62,153 nucleotides of DNA from Xenococcus sp. MO_188.B8 (GTDB lineage: Bacteria; Cyanobacteriota; Cyanobacteriia; Cyanobacteriales; Xenococcaceae). Shown one piece after another: positions 37,402 to 45,389 of this stretch. The position numbers were made by a program, and so were the translations under genes. The stretch's first letter is position 1, and the number at the start of each line of letters is the position of its first letter. The stretch lies in assembly GCA_030065615.1 (NCBI GenBank), contig JASJDR010000041.1, positions 1 through 62,153 on the forward strand, written 5' to 3'. Under the pieces are notes generated by a model that was not told where the DNA came from, ran no database searches, and saw only the letters and a list, made by a program, of their open reading frames with translations.

Positions 37402-37773
37402 AGCTGTACCGCCGTTTACTGGCTGGTTAACACTAATCTGATCTTAGTAAATTATACGGTTACCGTTTTTTTTCTTTATTTTCCTTTACACATAGTTGTT
37501 CCAATTAATTTCCGTATGGTAGCAGATCAAGTTATAATGCATATCTTTCGTAGGGGCGAACGGCCGTTCGCCCCTACAGTATCGTATGTTTTTTATTTGG
37601 AATGACTATAAGTGATTTTTGGCTCGCAATTAGAAAAGGTTTAATCGCTAAGGTGATTTCTGGGAAAGAACATATCATTGACGTAGAGGCGCATCACGAT
37701 ACGCCCCTAATGTTAAATCTGAATAGTCAGATTATTGAACAATCAGGTGCTTACGTCTTAAATAAAACAATTA
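37402..37773. other. gap with palindromes, no supported gene
   Basis: It holds the upstream region of the CHAT gene, the 28-base palindrome at 37550-37577, and a second repeat-like piece GAGGCGCATCACGATACGCC near 37690. A 60-codon plus-strand frame (37602-37784) is partly made of that repeat, so I do not call it a gene. Confidence 0.5.
37550..37577. repeat. perfect 28-base palindrome with GTAG...CTAC ends
   Basis: Arms GTAGGGGCGAACGG and CCGTTCGCCCCTAC are fully complementary. It has the same terminal tetranucleotides as the palindromes at 16522 and 48528, but a different interior. Confidence 0.8.
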
Positions 37774-38718
37774 TCAACTACTAATTTCCCACCCCAATCT
37801 TGTTGGTTGTTGGTAAATTTTTTTGAGAGTATTGAGATCTCTGGGGGAAATAGGAGGCGGATCGGATACTTGAGAAAAGTATAAAGCATCAGTTTTGCGA
37901 TCGCTATGACCCCAGATTCCCATAGCATGACCTAATTCATGTCTGGCTGTGGCTAAAGTCGCGTTTTTCCCTATATCTGGGCTAATTTGAACTTTCATGC
38001 GATGTCTAAGAACCGCGGGAGTATCGGAACTTAGATAAAATTCATAGGTGGTTTGAGCTGTAATGGCGCGAGGAATTTTATACAACCCTGTTTCGGGATC
38101 GAGTTGGATGTCTCTGTCTACTTGCGATCGCGTTACGATAATATCAGCTAATTCAGGACTATCTATTTCTACTAAAGGAAGATAGTTATTCCATTCATCG
38201 ATAGCTTCTCTAATAGCTGTTACCCATTGTTGAAAGCGTAAATTACTAGCCGAGTTATTTAGAGAATCTGGGTGTTCTAAGTATATTTTGAGAGGAAATT
38301 TAGTCCAAACGAGGTAACCAGCGTCAGTAGTTTGGATTTGTGCAAAATAATCCCCAATATCGTCTTTAGTTTGCCATTGTGCTAAGGATGGCGGTAAAGG
38401 ATGGATCTTTGGACTAGGGAAATTGGGAGACTGGGGAATTGGGAGACTGGGAGTAGGCGGAGCTTCGGGGGAAGACTGGGAAACTGGGAGAATGGGAGAT
38501 GGGGAAGCAGGGGAAGACTGGGAGACTGGGAGACTGGGAGATGGGGAATTGGGGAAGATAGGGAATTGGGGAAGGAGAAATGTCAAAGAGAAGAAAGCGA
38601 TCGCAAGTACTATTAACTTGATCAAACGAGATCTCGTCGCAGGCAAGGCACTACGCACACTGCGTACACTAAGACATTCGAAGACTAGCGAGTCTCGAAG
38701 AGATCGCTTCATACTCAT
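37774..38718 (-). CDS. matrixin-like zinc metalloprotease
   Basis: A 314-residue secreted or anchored protease. The C-terminal domain holds the zinc site TARHELGHAMGIWGHS (HExxHxxGxxH) followed by a Met-turn-like region, as in peptidase family M10. The N-terminus has a hydrophobic signal or anchor (LIKLIVLAIAFFSLTFLL, about 32-49) preceded by an odd 20-residue arginine-rich stretch encoded by a repeat. A low-complexity Pro/Ser linker (about 55-105) comes from tandem GGGAGACT-type DNA. It probably acts in the periplasm or outside the cell; the substrate is unknown. It lies 22 bases downstream of secG on the same strand. Confidence 0.85.
   Translation of the reverse strand: MSMKRSLRDSLVFECLSVRSVRSALPATRSRLIKLIVLAIAFFSLTFLLPQFPIFPNSPSPSLPVSQSSPASPSPILPVSQSSPEAPPTPSLPIPQSPNFPSPKIHPLPPSLAQWQTKDDIGDYFAQIQTTDAGYLVWTKFPLKIYLEHPDSLNNSASNLRFQQWVTAIREAIDEWNNYLPLVEIDSPELADIIVTRSQVDRDIQLDPETGLYKIPRAITAQTTYEFYLSSDTPAVLRHRMKVQISPDIGKNATLATARHELGHAMGIWGHSDRKTDALYFSQVSDPPPISPRDLNTLKKIYQQPTRLGWEISS
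38410..38575. repeat. GGGAGACT tandem repeats encoding the protease linker
   Basis: Imperfect period-8 purine-rich repeats (GGGAGACTGGGAGACTGGGA and variants) occupy the codons of the Pro/Ser linker. The same repeat type is usually intergenic in cyanobacteria, and a relative is at about 48068-48122. It is coding here. Confidence 0.75.
38629..38707. repeat. palindromic element within the protease signal region
   Basis: A block bounded by GAGATC on one side and GATCGC on the other, with internal inverted parts (CACTACGCACACTGCGTACA and GACTAGCGAGTCTCGAAGAG). It encodes RDSLVFECLSVRSVRSALPA ahead of the hydrophobic signal core and keeps the frame open. Confidence 0.6.
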
Positions 38719-38740
38719 AAGATTACTTATTACTTATTAC

Positions 38741-38971
38741 TTAATTAAGCCACCCTGCACTTAAAGCGATAGTCGCAGTCATAAAAATGATAGTTAATGC
38801 CCAGGTAATGCGATTAAGAGTATTTTCTGCACTCTTAGTACTGGTAAATAGTTGAGCTTGTCCCCCGATTCCGCCTAAGCCGTCTCCTTTGGGGCTATGG
38901 AGTAGAACTACAATTATTAATAAAAGTGCTGATACTGACCAAATAATTTGAAAGAGTTGATAAAGATTCAT
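38741..38971 (-). CDS. secG: preprotein translocase subunit SecG
   Basis: A 76-residue protein with two membrane helices (about 5-22 and 54-73) joined by the SecG loop SPKGDGLGGIGGQAQLFTS. It is part of the SecYEG channel, stimulating translocation. Length and motif are typical. It stands upstream of the matrixin-like protease gene on the same strand. Confidence 0.93.
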   Translation of the reverse strand: MNLYQLFQIIWSVSALLLIIVVLLHSPKGDGLGGIGGQAQLFTSTKSAENTLNRITWALTIIFMTATIALSAGWLN

Positions 38972-39536
38972 TAGATAAGCTTAGTTGCGTATGTAAAGTA
39001 TAACGATCCCTCATTTTACACGAATTGATAATTTATTTACCGTATTCCCCTAAAATCTAACCCTTTCTTCTTAAGATTATCCTAGTATTACCCAGTCATA
39101 TGGTTGGATCTTAGAGATATACATTGAACTGCTCTTAGGTTCAGTTATCCAAGAAGCTTCGCTAAAAACTAAATGCTAATTTAAGATAATTAGCCCCAGG
39201 ATTATGGTGCATAAAGGTAAGTCTTTCAACCTAAGTAATGCTTAGTAGAAAAAGTCATCAATACAAAATATAGATCCGTAGAATTACTAATGCAAAATCA
39301 TGAGAGAACATTTATCAATAAAACTATACTTACGTTGGTTTCTCTAGACTTGAGAGAAGCTTAACTAGGTGTAGCTGCTTCGTTTGCTGTTATCTTACTG
39401 AAAAGTGACAAACTTAACTAAATCTTTTGATGAGGTGATGGCAAACTATGAGACAGTTCGATCAGTGATCTATCTCACTGACTTCAACCATCCAACCAGA
39501 TAGTAAGGTAGCGTTAAGCAGAGTCCTCAAAACATC
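38972..39536. other. 565-base non-coding gap
   Basis: No gene is visible. It contains a short hairpin TTCTCT...AGAGAA near 39342-39360 and the divergent promoter regions of secG and the TPR gene. I cannot support an RNA gene, although a small RNA could hide here. Confidence 0.4.
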
Positions 39537-40196
39537 ATGAAAACTGTTTTATATAATAAAGTCAATCCTGTCCCAAAATCGATAACTCGTTCCCAACCAT
39601 CAGAAAAACAACTCTGTTATTCGATTAAAGAAACATTAGCCCAAGGTAATTATGCAGTAGCGATCGCGATAATGAATGAATTGCTCGCCCTGCATCCTAA
39701 TAGTGCAGTTTACTATAACAATCGCGGGTTAATTTATCTTCATAACAACCAATTAACTGAAGCTATAGAAGATTTAACCCATGCCTTGGAAATCAATCCC
39801 AATCTAGATCAAGCATATAATAACCGAGCTAACTGTTATGCAGCCCAAGGTGATTTGATTGCTGCGATCGCGGATTATGATCTTTCTTTGGAAATAAATC
39901 CTAGTAACATTCGTACTTGGATTAACCAGGGAATTACTTTTAGAGAGCTTGGTTCCTTTGATTTGGCGATTAAAAACTTTGATATTGCCTTAATTTTAGG
40001 CAATTCTTTCCGAGAAATGATTTATGCTGAAAGAGGTAGAGCATATCATCTCAGAGGAGATTGGAATTGTGCTGCGGCTGATTATCGTCAAGCTTTGGAA
40101 CTTTTAGGTGATCATAATAAGCTTGAAGACTATAGAATTAAAGTTAGCACTTGGCTAGATATATTACTCAATCCCGTATTGGTTGAGGAATTTTAA
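39537..40196 (+). CDS. tetratricopeptide repeat protein
   Basis: 219 residues with about four to five TPR motifs between residues 30 and 195 (YYNNRGLIYLHNNQLTEAIE, AYNNRANCYAAQGDLIAAIA, TWINQGITFRELGSFDLAIK, YAERGRAYHLRGDWNCAAAD). There is no signal peptide or catalytic domain, so it is a cytoplasmic protein-protein scaffold. The partner is unknown. It is a single-gene unit. Confidence 0.85.
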   Translation: MKTVLYNKVNPVPKSITRSQPSEKQLCYSIKETLAQGNYAVAIAIMNELLALHPNSAVYYNNRGLIYLHNNQLTEAIEDLTHALEINPNLDQAYNNRANCYAAQGDLIAAIADYDLSLEINPSNIRTWINQGITFRELGSFDLAIKNFDIALILGNSFREMIYAERGRAYHLRGDWNCAAADYRQALELLGDHNKLEDYRIKVSTWLDILLNPVLVEEF

Positions 40197-40284
40197 TCAA
40201 ATCGCTACTTTCGATATCTAGCAATCCTATTTCATTTGAGAGATAGCATGGTAAAAGCGATCTCTATTGCGAAGGACAATAAAA

Positions 40285-40340
40285 GCGATCACGCAGTGCC
40301 TCGCTTTGCGAGATCAGCCGAAGGCTGGCGCTGCGCGATC
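40285..40340. repeat. HIP1-bounded palindromic element, long form
   Basis: It starts GCGATCACGCA and ends GCGCTGCGCGATC, the same ends as the 33-base element in the dead thyX. It has an extra interior (CTCGCTTTGCGAGATCAGCC and GAAGGCTGG). An adjacent short frame at 40236-40472 is not a gene. Confidence 0.65.
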
Positions 40341-40542
40341 TCAATTATTCTAGTAGATTGCCAAACGACTTCTAGTTTCTCGAATGGTGATAATTCGTCG
40401 TGTTATCTGAGTAGCTTCAATTCACAAATTGTTGCAAAGATATCTCTGAACCAGAAAAATTCAATAACCTAAAGATAAGAGATCCAGATTAATTTTCTGG
40501 ACTCGCCCGCTTCGCGCTTTGAATTCAGAGAGCTCTTTGACT

Positions 40543-40929
40543 ATGAAATTAAAAATTTTAATTCCTACTAAAGTCTTAATTGATCGCGAAGTTACCAAAG
40601 TGATCGCCGAAGCGGAAAACGGTCATTTTTGTTTGCTACCCCATCATATTGATTTTGTCGCCGCATTAGTACCAGGAATACTCAGCTTTACAACGGCAAC
40701 AGGAGAAGAAATATTTGTGGCCGTCGACGAAGGAATTTTAGTCAAATGCGCTCAAGAAGTTTTAGTATCTACCCTCAATGCAGTGGAGGGAAATAACCTA
40801 GAAACGCTTAGGCAAACAGTAACCGAACAGTTTCAAGTCTTAGATGAAAAGGAAAAGTTAACCCGTTCAGCTTTGGCACAGTTTGAAGCTAGTATGATGC
40901 GTCATTTTAAGGAGTTAGGACATGGATAA
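40543..40929 (+). CDS. atpC: N-type (Na+-translocating-type) ATPase epsilon subunit, orphan
   Basis: About 128 residues from ATG 40543. The N-terminal beta domain reads LKILIPTKVLIDREVTKVIA, then AENGHFCLLPHHIDFVAALV. This is the epsilon subunit of the laterally spread N-ATPase, not of the photosynthetic F-ATPase. Its stop overlaps the start of atpQ by 8 bases, as in an intact atpDCQRBEFAG operon. The beta-subunit gene atpD that should precede it is absent, and repeat DNA lies upstream. Without the other subunits it cannot form an ATPase here, so it is a relic or has a new role. Confidence 0.8.
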   Translation: MKLKILIPTKVLIDREVTKVIAEAENGHFCLLPHHIDFVAALVPGILSFTTATGEEIFVAVDEGILVKCAQEVLVSTLNAVEGNNLETLRQTVTEQFQVLDEKEKLTRSALAQFEASMMRHFKELGHG

Positions 40930-41218
40930 ACAGAAATCGCGTTGGCGTATTTTTCAGCACCAAATAGCTAGCAAAAGCGATCGCAAAATTAAAGCCAGAA
41001 GAGAAAGCCAAAATATTTGGGTCGGGTTAAGGATGTTTGGTATGGTGGGGTGGTCGGTAGCGATTCCTTCTTTGCTCGGCATTGGCTTGGGTGTTTGGCT
41101 TGATAATCATATCGAAAGTAAATATTCATGGACTCTAATGCTGCTCGTAATTGGCGTAGCCCTAGGATGTTTCAATGCCTGGTATTGGATCAGTAAGGAA
41201 AGTCAACTTAGAAAGTAG
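40922..41218 (+). CDS. atpQ: N-ATPase accessory membrane protein AtpQ (AtpI/AtpZ-like), orphan
   Basis: 98 residues: a basic N-terminus (KSDRKIKARRESQNIWVGLR), then two membrane helices (about 39-61 and 69-90) with GLGVWLDNHIESKYS between them, the AtpI/AtpZ pattern. It overlaps atpC. The expected next genes (atpR, atpB, atpE and so on) are missing. About 270 bases of repeat DNA and then an antiporter gene follow. It may have helped assembly or magnesium/calcium handling of the N-ATPase; alone its role is unclear. Confidence 0.75.
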   Translation: MDKQKSRWRIFQHQIASKSDRKIKARRESQNIWVGLRMFGMVGWSVAIPSLLGIGLGVWLDNHIESKYSWTLMLLVIGVALGCFNAWYWISKESQLRK

Positions 41219-41488
41219 GAAGCGATGTGACCCCGCGTTATTCTAAAGGACTACCTTCGGGGCGTGCGAAGCGGTATCCTTGAGGACGGCGTGAGGCGTT
41301 TACCCAGCTCGGTGTTCTGGACAAACGCCAGTTCCTTCAAGTCGGGTAACCCTTTCAGCATTTTCTCTCGCAAAGACCGCAATGCTTTCCCAACGGACTG
41401 GCTCGGGAATGCTCGGCAAGAGAGGAGGAACCAAAAACGGGGAATGAGGAATAATGAGGACTGGGATTGAAGACTAAGGACGGTCAAG
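41219..41488. repeat. repeat-rich breakpoint after atpQ
   Basis: It starts with GTGACCCCGCG, then carries CTAAAGGACTACCTTCGGGG and GAAGCGGTATCCTTGAGGAC, pieces of the same repeat types as at 16352-16500. It fills the position where the rest of the N-ATPase operon would be, and short frames on both strands are repeat artefacts. Confidence 0.65.
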
Positions 41489-42706
41489 GTGATTGAAGGG
41501 GAGACTTTACTGTTGTTTTTGGTTTTATTGGTGGGATTAACAATTATTCTCGCTATTTTAATCAAAGCAGCTTTAGAGCGTATTGGCATTCCTTCTTTAG
41601 TGGGTTATCTACTATTAGGCATCGCAATGGGTTTTCTCGATGATCAGGTATATTTTCTAACACCATCAGTCAAAGAAGTATATGCCTTTTTAGCTGAGTT
41701 GGGCATTATCTCCCTGTTATTTCGGGTCGGTTTAGAAAGTAATCTTGCTGGATTAATCAGCCAATTACCCCGCGCTAGCTTTATTTTACTGGGAAATCTC
41801 TCTTTTAGTGGCATTTTGGGGTTTTTGGCCGCCTCAAAACTTCTCCAACTCGACCTTATTCCCAGTCTTTTTATTAGTATTGCTTTGATGGCTACTAGTG
41901 TCGGGATCTCAGTTAGTATTTGGCAAGATGCTCAAGCTTTAAATACTGATGATGGTCAACTATTAATCGATATTGCCGAGATGGATGACATTGCAGCGAT
42001 CGCATTCATGTCTCTATTTCTGGCCATGATCCCAGTTCTCAATGGCGATGTCGAAGCTAGTATTGTTCCAGTATTCCTGAAAACTCTTAGTCCTTTTTTG
42101 TTAAAAGTTGCTTTTTTTGGGATTTTTTGCCTGATTCTATTTCATTTTTTCGAATTACCAATGACTCGCTTTTTCGAACGCCTCGAACCGGCACCAGATC
42201 CGATGTTAATGGTAGCAGGCACAGCGTTTATTATTGCAGCTTTAGGAGGTTTGCTGGGTTTTTCGGTAGCGGTAGGAGCTTTTTTTGCAGGATTAGTATT
42301 TTGCCGCGATCCTGATGCAGTTAAGTTTGATGCCTCTTTTACTACTCTGTATGAATTTTTTGTCCCTTTCTTTTTTGTTCATATCGGCTTACAGCTAGAA
42401 ATTGACTCTTTTACTACCAGCCTGAATTTAGTAATTATTTTGCTGATTGTGGCAGTTTTGGGTAAGTTTGTGGGTACAGGATTACCTGCTGTGATAACTA
42501 CAGATCGAACGAGTGCCTTGTTGCTGAGTATCAGTATGATACCTCGCGCCGAAATTGCTATGGTAATTATGGAAAGGGGACGACAATTAGGAGATTGGGC
42601 AGTATCACCACAAATTTTTACCAGTATGATTATAGTCTCGGGAATAACTTGTATTGTCTCGCCATTAGTTTTGCGCCCTTTGTTAGAGAAGAGGAATAAT
42701 AATTAG
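41489..42706 (+). CDS. CPA2-type cation:proton antiporter
   Basis: A 405-residue protein with about 12-13 membrane helices (Na+/H+ exchanger, Kef-like). The ion-binding helix has AEMDDIAAIAFMSLF with the Asp pair, and another core block is GFSVAVGAFFAGLVF. There is no C-terminal RCK/TrkA-N domain, so it is a membrane core only. The start is GTG at 41489. It lies downstream of the N-ATPase remnant and repeat DNA, so it may be a sodium-related neighbour or simply adjacent. It should exchange Na+ or K+ for protons at the plasma or thylakoid membrane. Confidence 0.88.
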   Translation: MIEGETLLLFLVLLVGLTIILAILIKAALERIGIPSLVGYLLLGIAMGFLDDQVYFLTPSVKEVYAFLAELGIISLLFRVGLESNLAGLISQLPRASFILLGNLSFSGILGFLAASKLLQLDLIPSLFISIALMATSVGISVSIWQDAQALNTDDGQLLIDIAEMDDIAAIAFMSLFLAMIPVLNGDVEASIVPVFLKTLSPFLLKVAFFGIFCLILFHFFELPMTRFFERLEPAPDPMLMVAGTAFIIAALGGLLGFSVAVGAFFAGLVFCRDPDAVKFDASFTTLYEFFVPFFFVHIGLQLEIDSFTTSLNLVIILLIVAVLGKFVGTGLPAVITTDRTSALLLSISMIPRAEIAMVIMERGRQLGDWAVSPQIFTSMIIVSGITCIVSPLVLRPLLEKRNNN

Positions 42707-42811
42707 CTGTCTAAAATAAATTATCTAGAGTTGATAAGTGTTAGGTTTTTGGTGTTGGGGGAAATGCGTAAACTAATGAAGTGTAAATTGATCAATCAAT
42801 AGAAGTAGATC

Positions 42812-43204
42812 GTGTTAGGAAATTTAAAACAAGTGACTGAGCATTCTTGGATGGCAATTTATCTAAGAATTTTAGCGATTATTATGGCTTATGGTGCGTT
42901 AGTTCACCTATCTAATCTAATGGGATTTGGCGAAATGCCTTGGGGTGAAATGCCTCTAACTTGGAGAATCGGAGATATTGCCTATGGATTGTTAGACACG
43001 GTAACTGCTATTGGATTGTGGAAGAGATCGGTCTGGGGAGTATTCTGCTTTTTGACTGCTATTGCTTCTCAATTTTTGATTTATACTGTTTTTATTGATT
43101 ATTTTGCCTTTACTGTTGAACAAAGACAAACTATCTACGGACTTTTAGGCACTGAGCTAATTTTATTATTGATATTTTTCCTATTATTGGTTACCAAAAA
43201 GTAA
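42812..43204 (+). CDS. four-helix membrane protein of unknown function
   Basis: 130 residues with four hydrophobic helices (about 14-34, 52-70, 74-95, 105-127). A GFGEMPWGEMPLTW loop lies between helices 1 and 2. The start is GTG at 42812. The general shape is like DoxX or small integral membrane families, but I do not recognise signature residues. It is 105 bases after the antiporter on the same strand. Confidence 0.65.
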   Translation: MLGNLKQVTEHSWMAIYLRILAIIMAYGALVHLSNLMGFGEMPWGEMPLTWRIGDIAYGLLDTVTAIGLWKRSVWGVFCFLTAIASQFLIYTVFIDYFAFTVEQRQTIYGLLGTELILLLIFFLLLVTKK

Positions 43205-43435
43205 AGTTAATTCATAAATTAACCCTACAAGTATCAATAAATAACTTTTAACTATTGGTATTAATAATTTTTCAGTTTAAGGGGTTTATTGAATTTAAAG
43301 AAGAAATAAGGGAATTGAAGATACAATATAGCTGTTCTCGCTTCTGATGAAGTAAGAATTCAAATCCTAGTCAACCATAATCAAGTACCTTTTCTCTTTT
43401 CCCTCATTAGGTATAGTTCATTTAGTCAAAATAAG

Positions 43436-44062
43436 ATGTCTAGCCAAAATGCGATCGCCACCAATATTAGAACTTATCCTGTAGTGGAAACTTTTCACTC
43501 GGTACAAGGAGAAGGTTATTGGACTGGAGTTAATGCCTTTTTTATTCGTCTGGGGGGTTGTGATGTTCATTGTCCCTGGTGCGACACTAAAGAATCTTGG
43601 AATGCCAAACGCCATCCTCAATATTATGTGGCGGATTTAGCGAAATTAGCCCATCAGGTATCAACCGCGATCGTTATTATTACAGGGGGAGAACCGTTAA
43701 TGCATGATCTGTCGTCGTTAACTACGGCGATTAAAGAATTGGGAATGGCAGTTCATTTAGAAACTTCTGGTGCTTATCCTTATAGTGGCAATTTTGACTG
43801 GGTAACCTTTTCGCCGAAACAATTTAAATCTCCTCACCCCAGTATTTATGAACATGTTAATGAAATTAAAGTTGTGATCACTGGGGAATATGATTTGAAA
43901 TGGGCAGAACAACAAGCAGCTTTAGTACCACCTGAAACTTTAAAGTATTTACAACCAGAATGGAATACTCCCAAAAGCAAAGAATTAATCTTTAAATATG
44001 TACTCGCTAATCCTCAATGGCGTATTAGCCTACAAACCCATAAATTTTTGCAAATTAGATAG
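43436..44062 (+). CDS. queE: 7-carboxy-7-deazaguanine synthase
   Basis: A 208-residue radical-SAM enzyme that makes 7-carboxy-7-deazaguanine in queuosine synthesis. The cluster motif is C42-x3-C46-x2-C49 (GGCDVHCPWCDTKESW), preceded by the family's HSVQGEGYWTG. SAM-binding ITGGEP is at about residue 80. It is complete. queC follows after 33 bases on the same strand, forming an operon. I see no preQ1 riboswitch in the 230-base leader. Confidence 0.95.
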   Translation: MSSQNAIATNIRTYPVVETFHSVQGEGYWTGVNAFFIRLGGCDVHCPWCDTKESWNAKRHPQYYVADLAKLAHQVSTAIVIITGGEPLMHDLSSLTTAIKELGMAVHLETSGAYPYSGNFDWVTFSPKQFKSPHPSIYEHVNEIKVVITGEYDLKWAEQQAALVPPETLKYLQPEWNTPKSKELIFKYVLANPQWRISLQTHKFLQIR

Positions 44063-44095
44063 GTAAAAGGTAAGGGGGTAATAGATACTTAAGTA

Positions 44096-44782
44096 ATGAA
44101 GCAAAAAAAAGCAGTAGTTTTACTTTCTGGGGGGTTAGATTCAGCGACCGTAGCGGCGATCGCGATCGCTGAAGGTTATGAAGTGATTGCCCTATCTTTT
44201 CGTTATGGTCAACGGCATCAAAAAGAATTACAAGCAGCGCAAAAAATTGCTCCTATTTTAGGTATCAAAGAACATCTGATTGTTGATGTTAATCTTTCTC
44301 AATGGGGTGGTTCTTCTTTAACAGATAGAGCTATGGAGATTCCTCAAGATGGCGTCCAACCCAATATTATTCCTTCTACTTATGTCCCTGGAAGGAATAC
44401 GGTTTTTATTGCGATCGCGCTTTCCCTGGCAGAAGCTAAAAATGCCGAAGCAATTTATCTAGGGATCAACGCTGTAGACTATTCTGGTTATCCTGATTGT
44501 CGTCCTGAATATTTGGCAGCTTATCAGCAATTAGCTAATCTCTCTTCTAAAGCCGCAATTGAAGGTCATACTATTGAATTAAAAGCACCTTTAGTTAAAG
44601 ATTCTAAAGTAGATATTGTGAAACGAGCCCTAAGTCTGGGGGTTCCCATCGAGCAAACTTGGTCTTGTTATCAAGGTAAGGAAATGCCTTGTGGGGTATG
44701 TGATTCTTGTCGAATTCGCGATCGGGCTTTAATAGAAGCAGGGGTATATTCTGGGGATCAAGAGGAATATTTTAATAGTTAA
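44096..44782 (+). CDS. queC: 7-cyano-7-deazaguanine synthase
   Basis: A 228-residue ATP-dependent enzyme that converts CDG to preQ0. It has the PP-loop [14 protein letters not shown] at residues 6-19, [18 protein letters not shown], and a zinc site of four Cys near the end ([20 protein letters not shown]). Complete and in operon with queE. Confidence 0.97.
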   Translation: MKQKKAVVLLSGGLDSATVAAIAIAEGYEVIALSFRYGQRHQKELQAAQKIAPILGIKEHLIVDVNLSQWGGSSLTDRAMEIPQDGVQPNIIPSTYVPGRNTVFIAIALSLAEAKNAEAIYLGINAVDYSGYPDCRPEYLAAYQQLANLSSKAAIEGHTIELKAPLVKDSKVDIVKRALSLGVPIEQTWSCYQGKEMPCGVCDSCRIRDRALIEAGVYSGDQEEYFNS

Positions 44783-45084
44783 TTTTTCTTGACTTTTTCT
44801 TGATTTCAACCTCTTTCATATCAGAAGAGTTATTTATAGATGCAATCCTCAAATTACCTAATACTTTTTTAGCTAGTATTTAGAAGTTTTTACTGCATAG
44901 AAGCAATACGTGTTAATCTATTTTGTAATCGTCTACGAGAATTATTTATTAATTGATTATTAACACCTTCAATATTTTGTAACATAAGTCTTGTCTCTGT
45001 ACAGGACAAAAAATAGACTCGGAACTTGCAAAGCAATATAGAAAAAGGGTTTCATGAAAAGTAACTACACTTTCTCGAAACCCT
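44783..45084. other. gap before IS fragment
   Basis: About 300 bases. A minus-strand frame 44890-44985 encodes MLQNIEGVNNQLINNSRRRL and could be a relic gene end. From about 45045 an inverted GGGTTTC...GAAACCC pair flanks the IS-like start. Nothing else is supported. Confidence 0.35.
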
Positions 45085-45315
45085 ATGAATCAGATTAGCT
45101 TACTTCGACAAACACTGAAACCACTCTTGGGGTGGCATGGCGCACGTCTCAATTTTTTAGCTTTATTTCTGATCGCTTTATTAAGAGTCAAAACGATTAA
45201 TCTCATGGAATTGGCTACTGGTTTTAGGAGTGATGCTAAGACCGAATCAAGCTATAAGCGGTTACAACGATTCTTTCGTCATTTTGACTTAGATTATGAG
45301 GCGATCGCGTTTTGA
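45085..45315 (+). pseudogene. IS4-type transposase, N-terminal fragment
   Basis: 76 residues (NFLALFLIALLRVKTINLME, then TESSYKRLQRFFRHFDLDYE) that match the N-terminus of IS4-family transposases. The DDE catalytic region is gone: the frame stops at a HIP1-like GCGATCGCG. An inactive IS remnant. Confidence 0.75.
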
Positions 45316-45389
45316 GACAAGATATCTAAAAAAGCGATTAATAAATATATTTGGTTCTAGACTATCTTAAAGAAGATGCCACTTTTTGC

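Noticed and set aside
37602..37784. 60-codon plus-strand frame
   Set aside because: It contains a palindromic repeat piece and overlaps the end of the protease gene; no family resemblance.
38972..39536. tRNA or small RNA gene in the long gap
   Set aside because: No cloverleaf, TTCGAATC-like arm or strong terminator could be identified; only a weak hairpin is present.
40236..40472. 78-codon frame upstream of atpC
   Set aside because: About half of it is the HIP1-bounded repeat, and the rest has no recognisable pattern.
41251..41589. 112-codon minus-strand frame opposite the antiporter start
   Set aside because: It is repeat DNA joined to antisense of the antiporter N-terminus; no protein signature.
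43205..43435. Possible preQ1 riboswitch upstream of queE
   Set aside because: I could not find the short hairpin plus A-rich tail of a preQ1 aptamer; the leader is plain AT-rich DNA.
45085..45315. Intact insertion sequence
   Set aside because: Only the N-terminal quarter of an IS4-type transposase is present, with no catalytic region or second terminal repeat.
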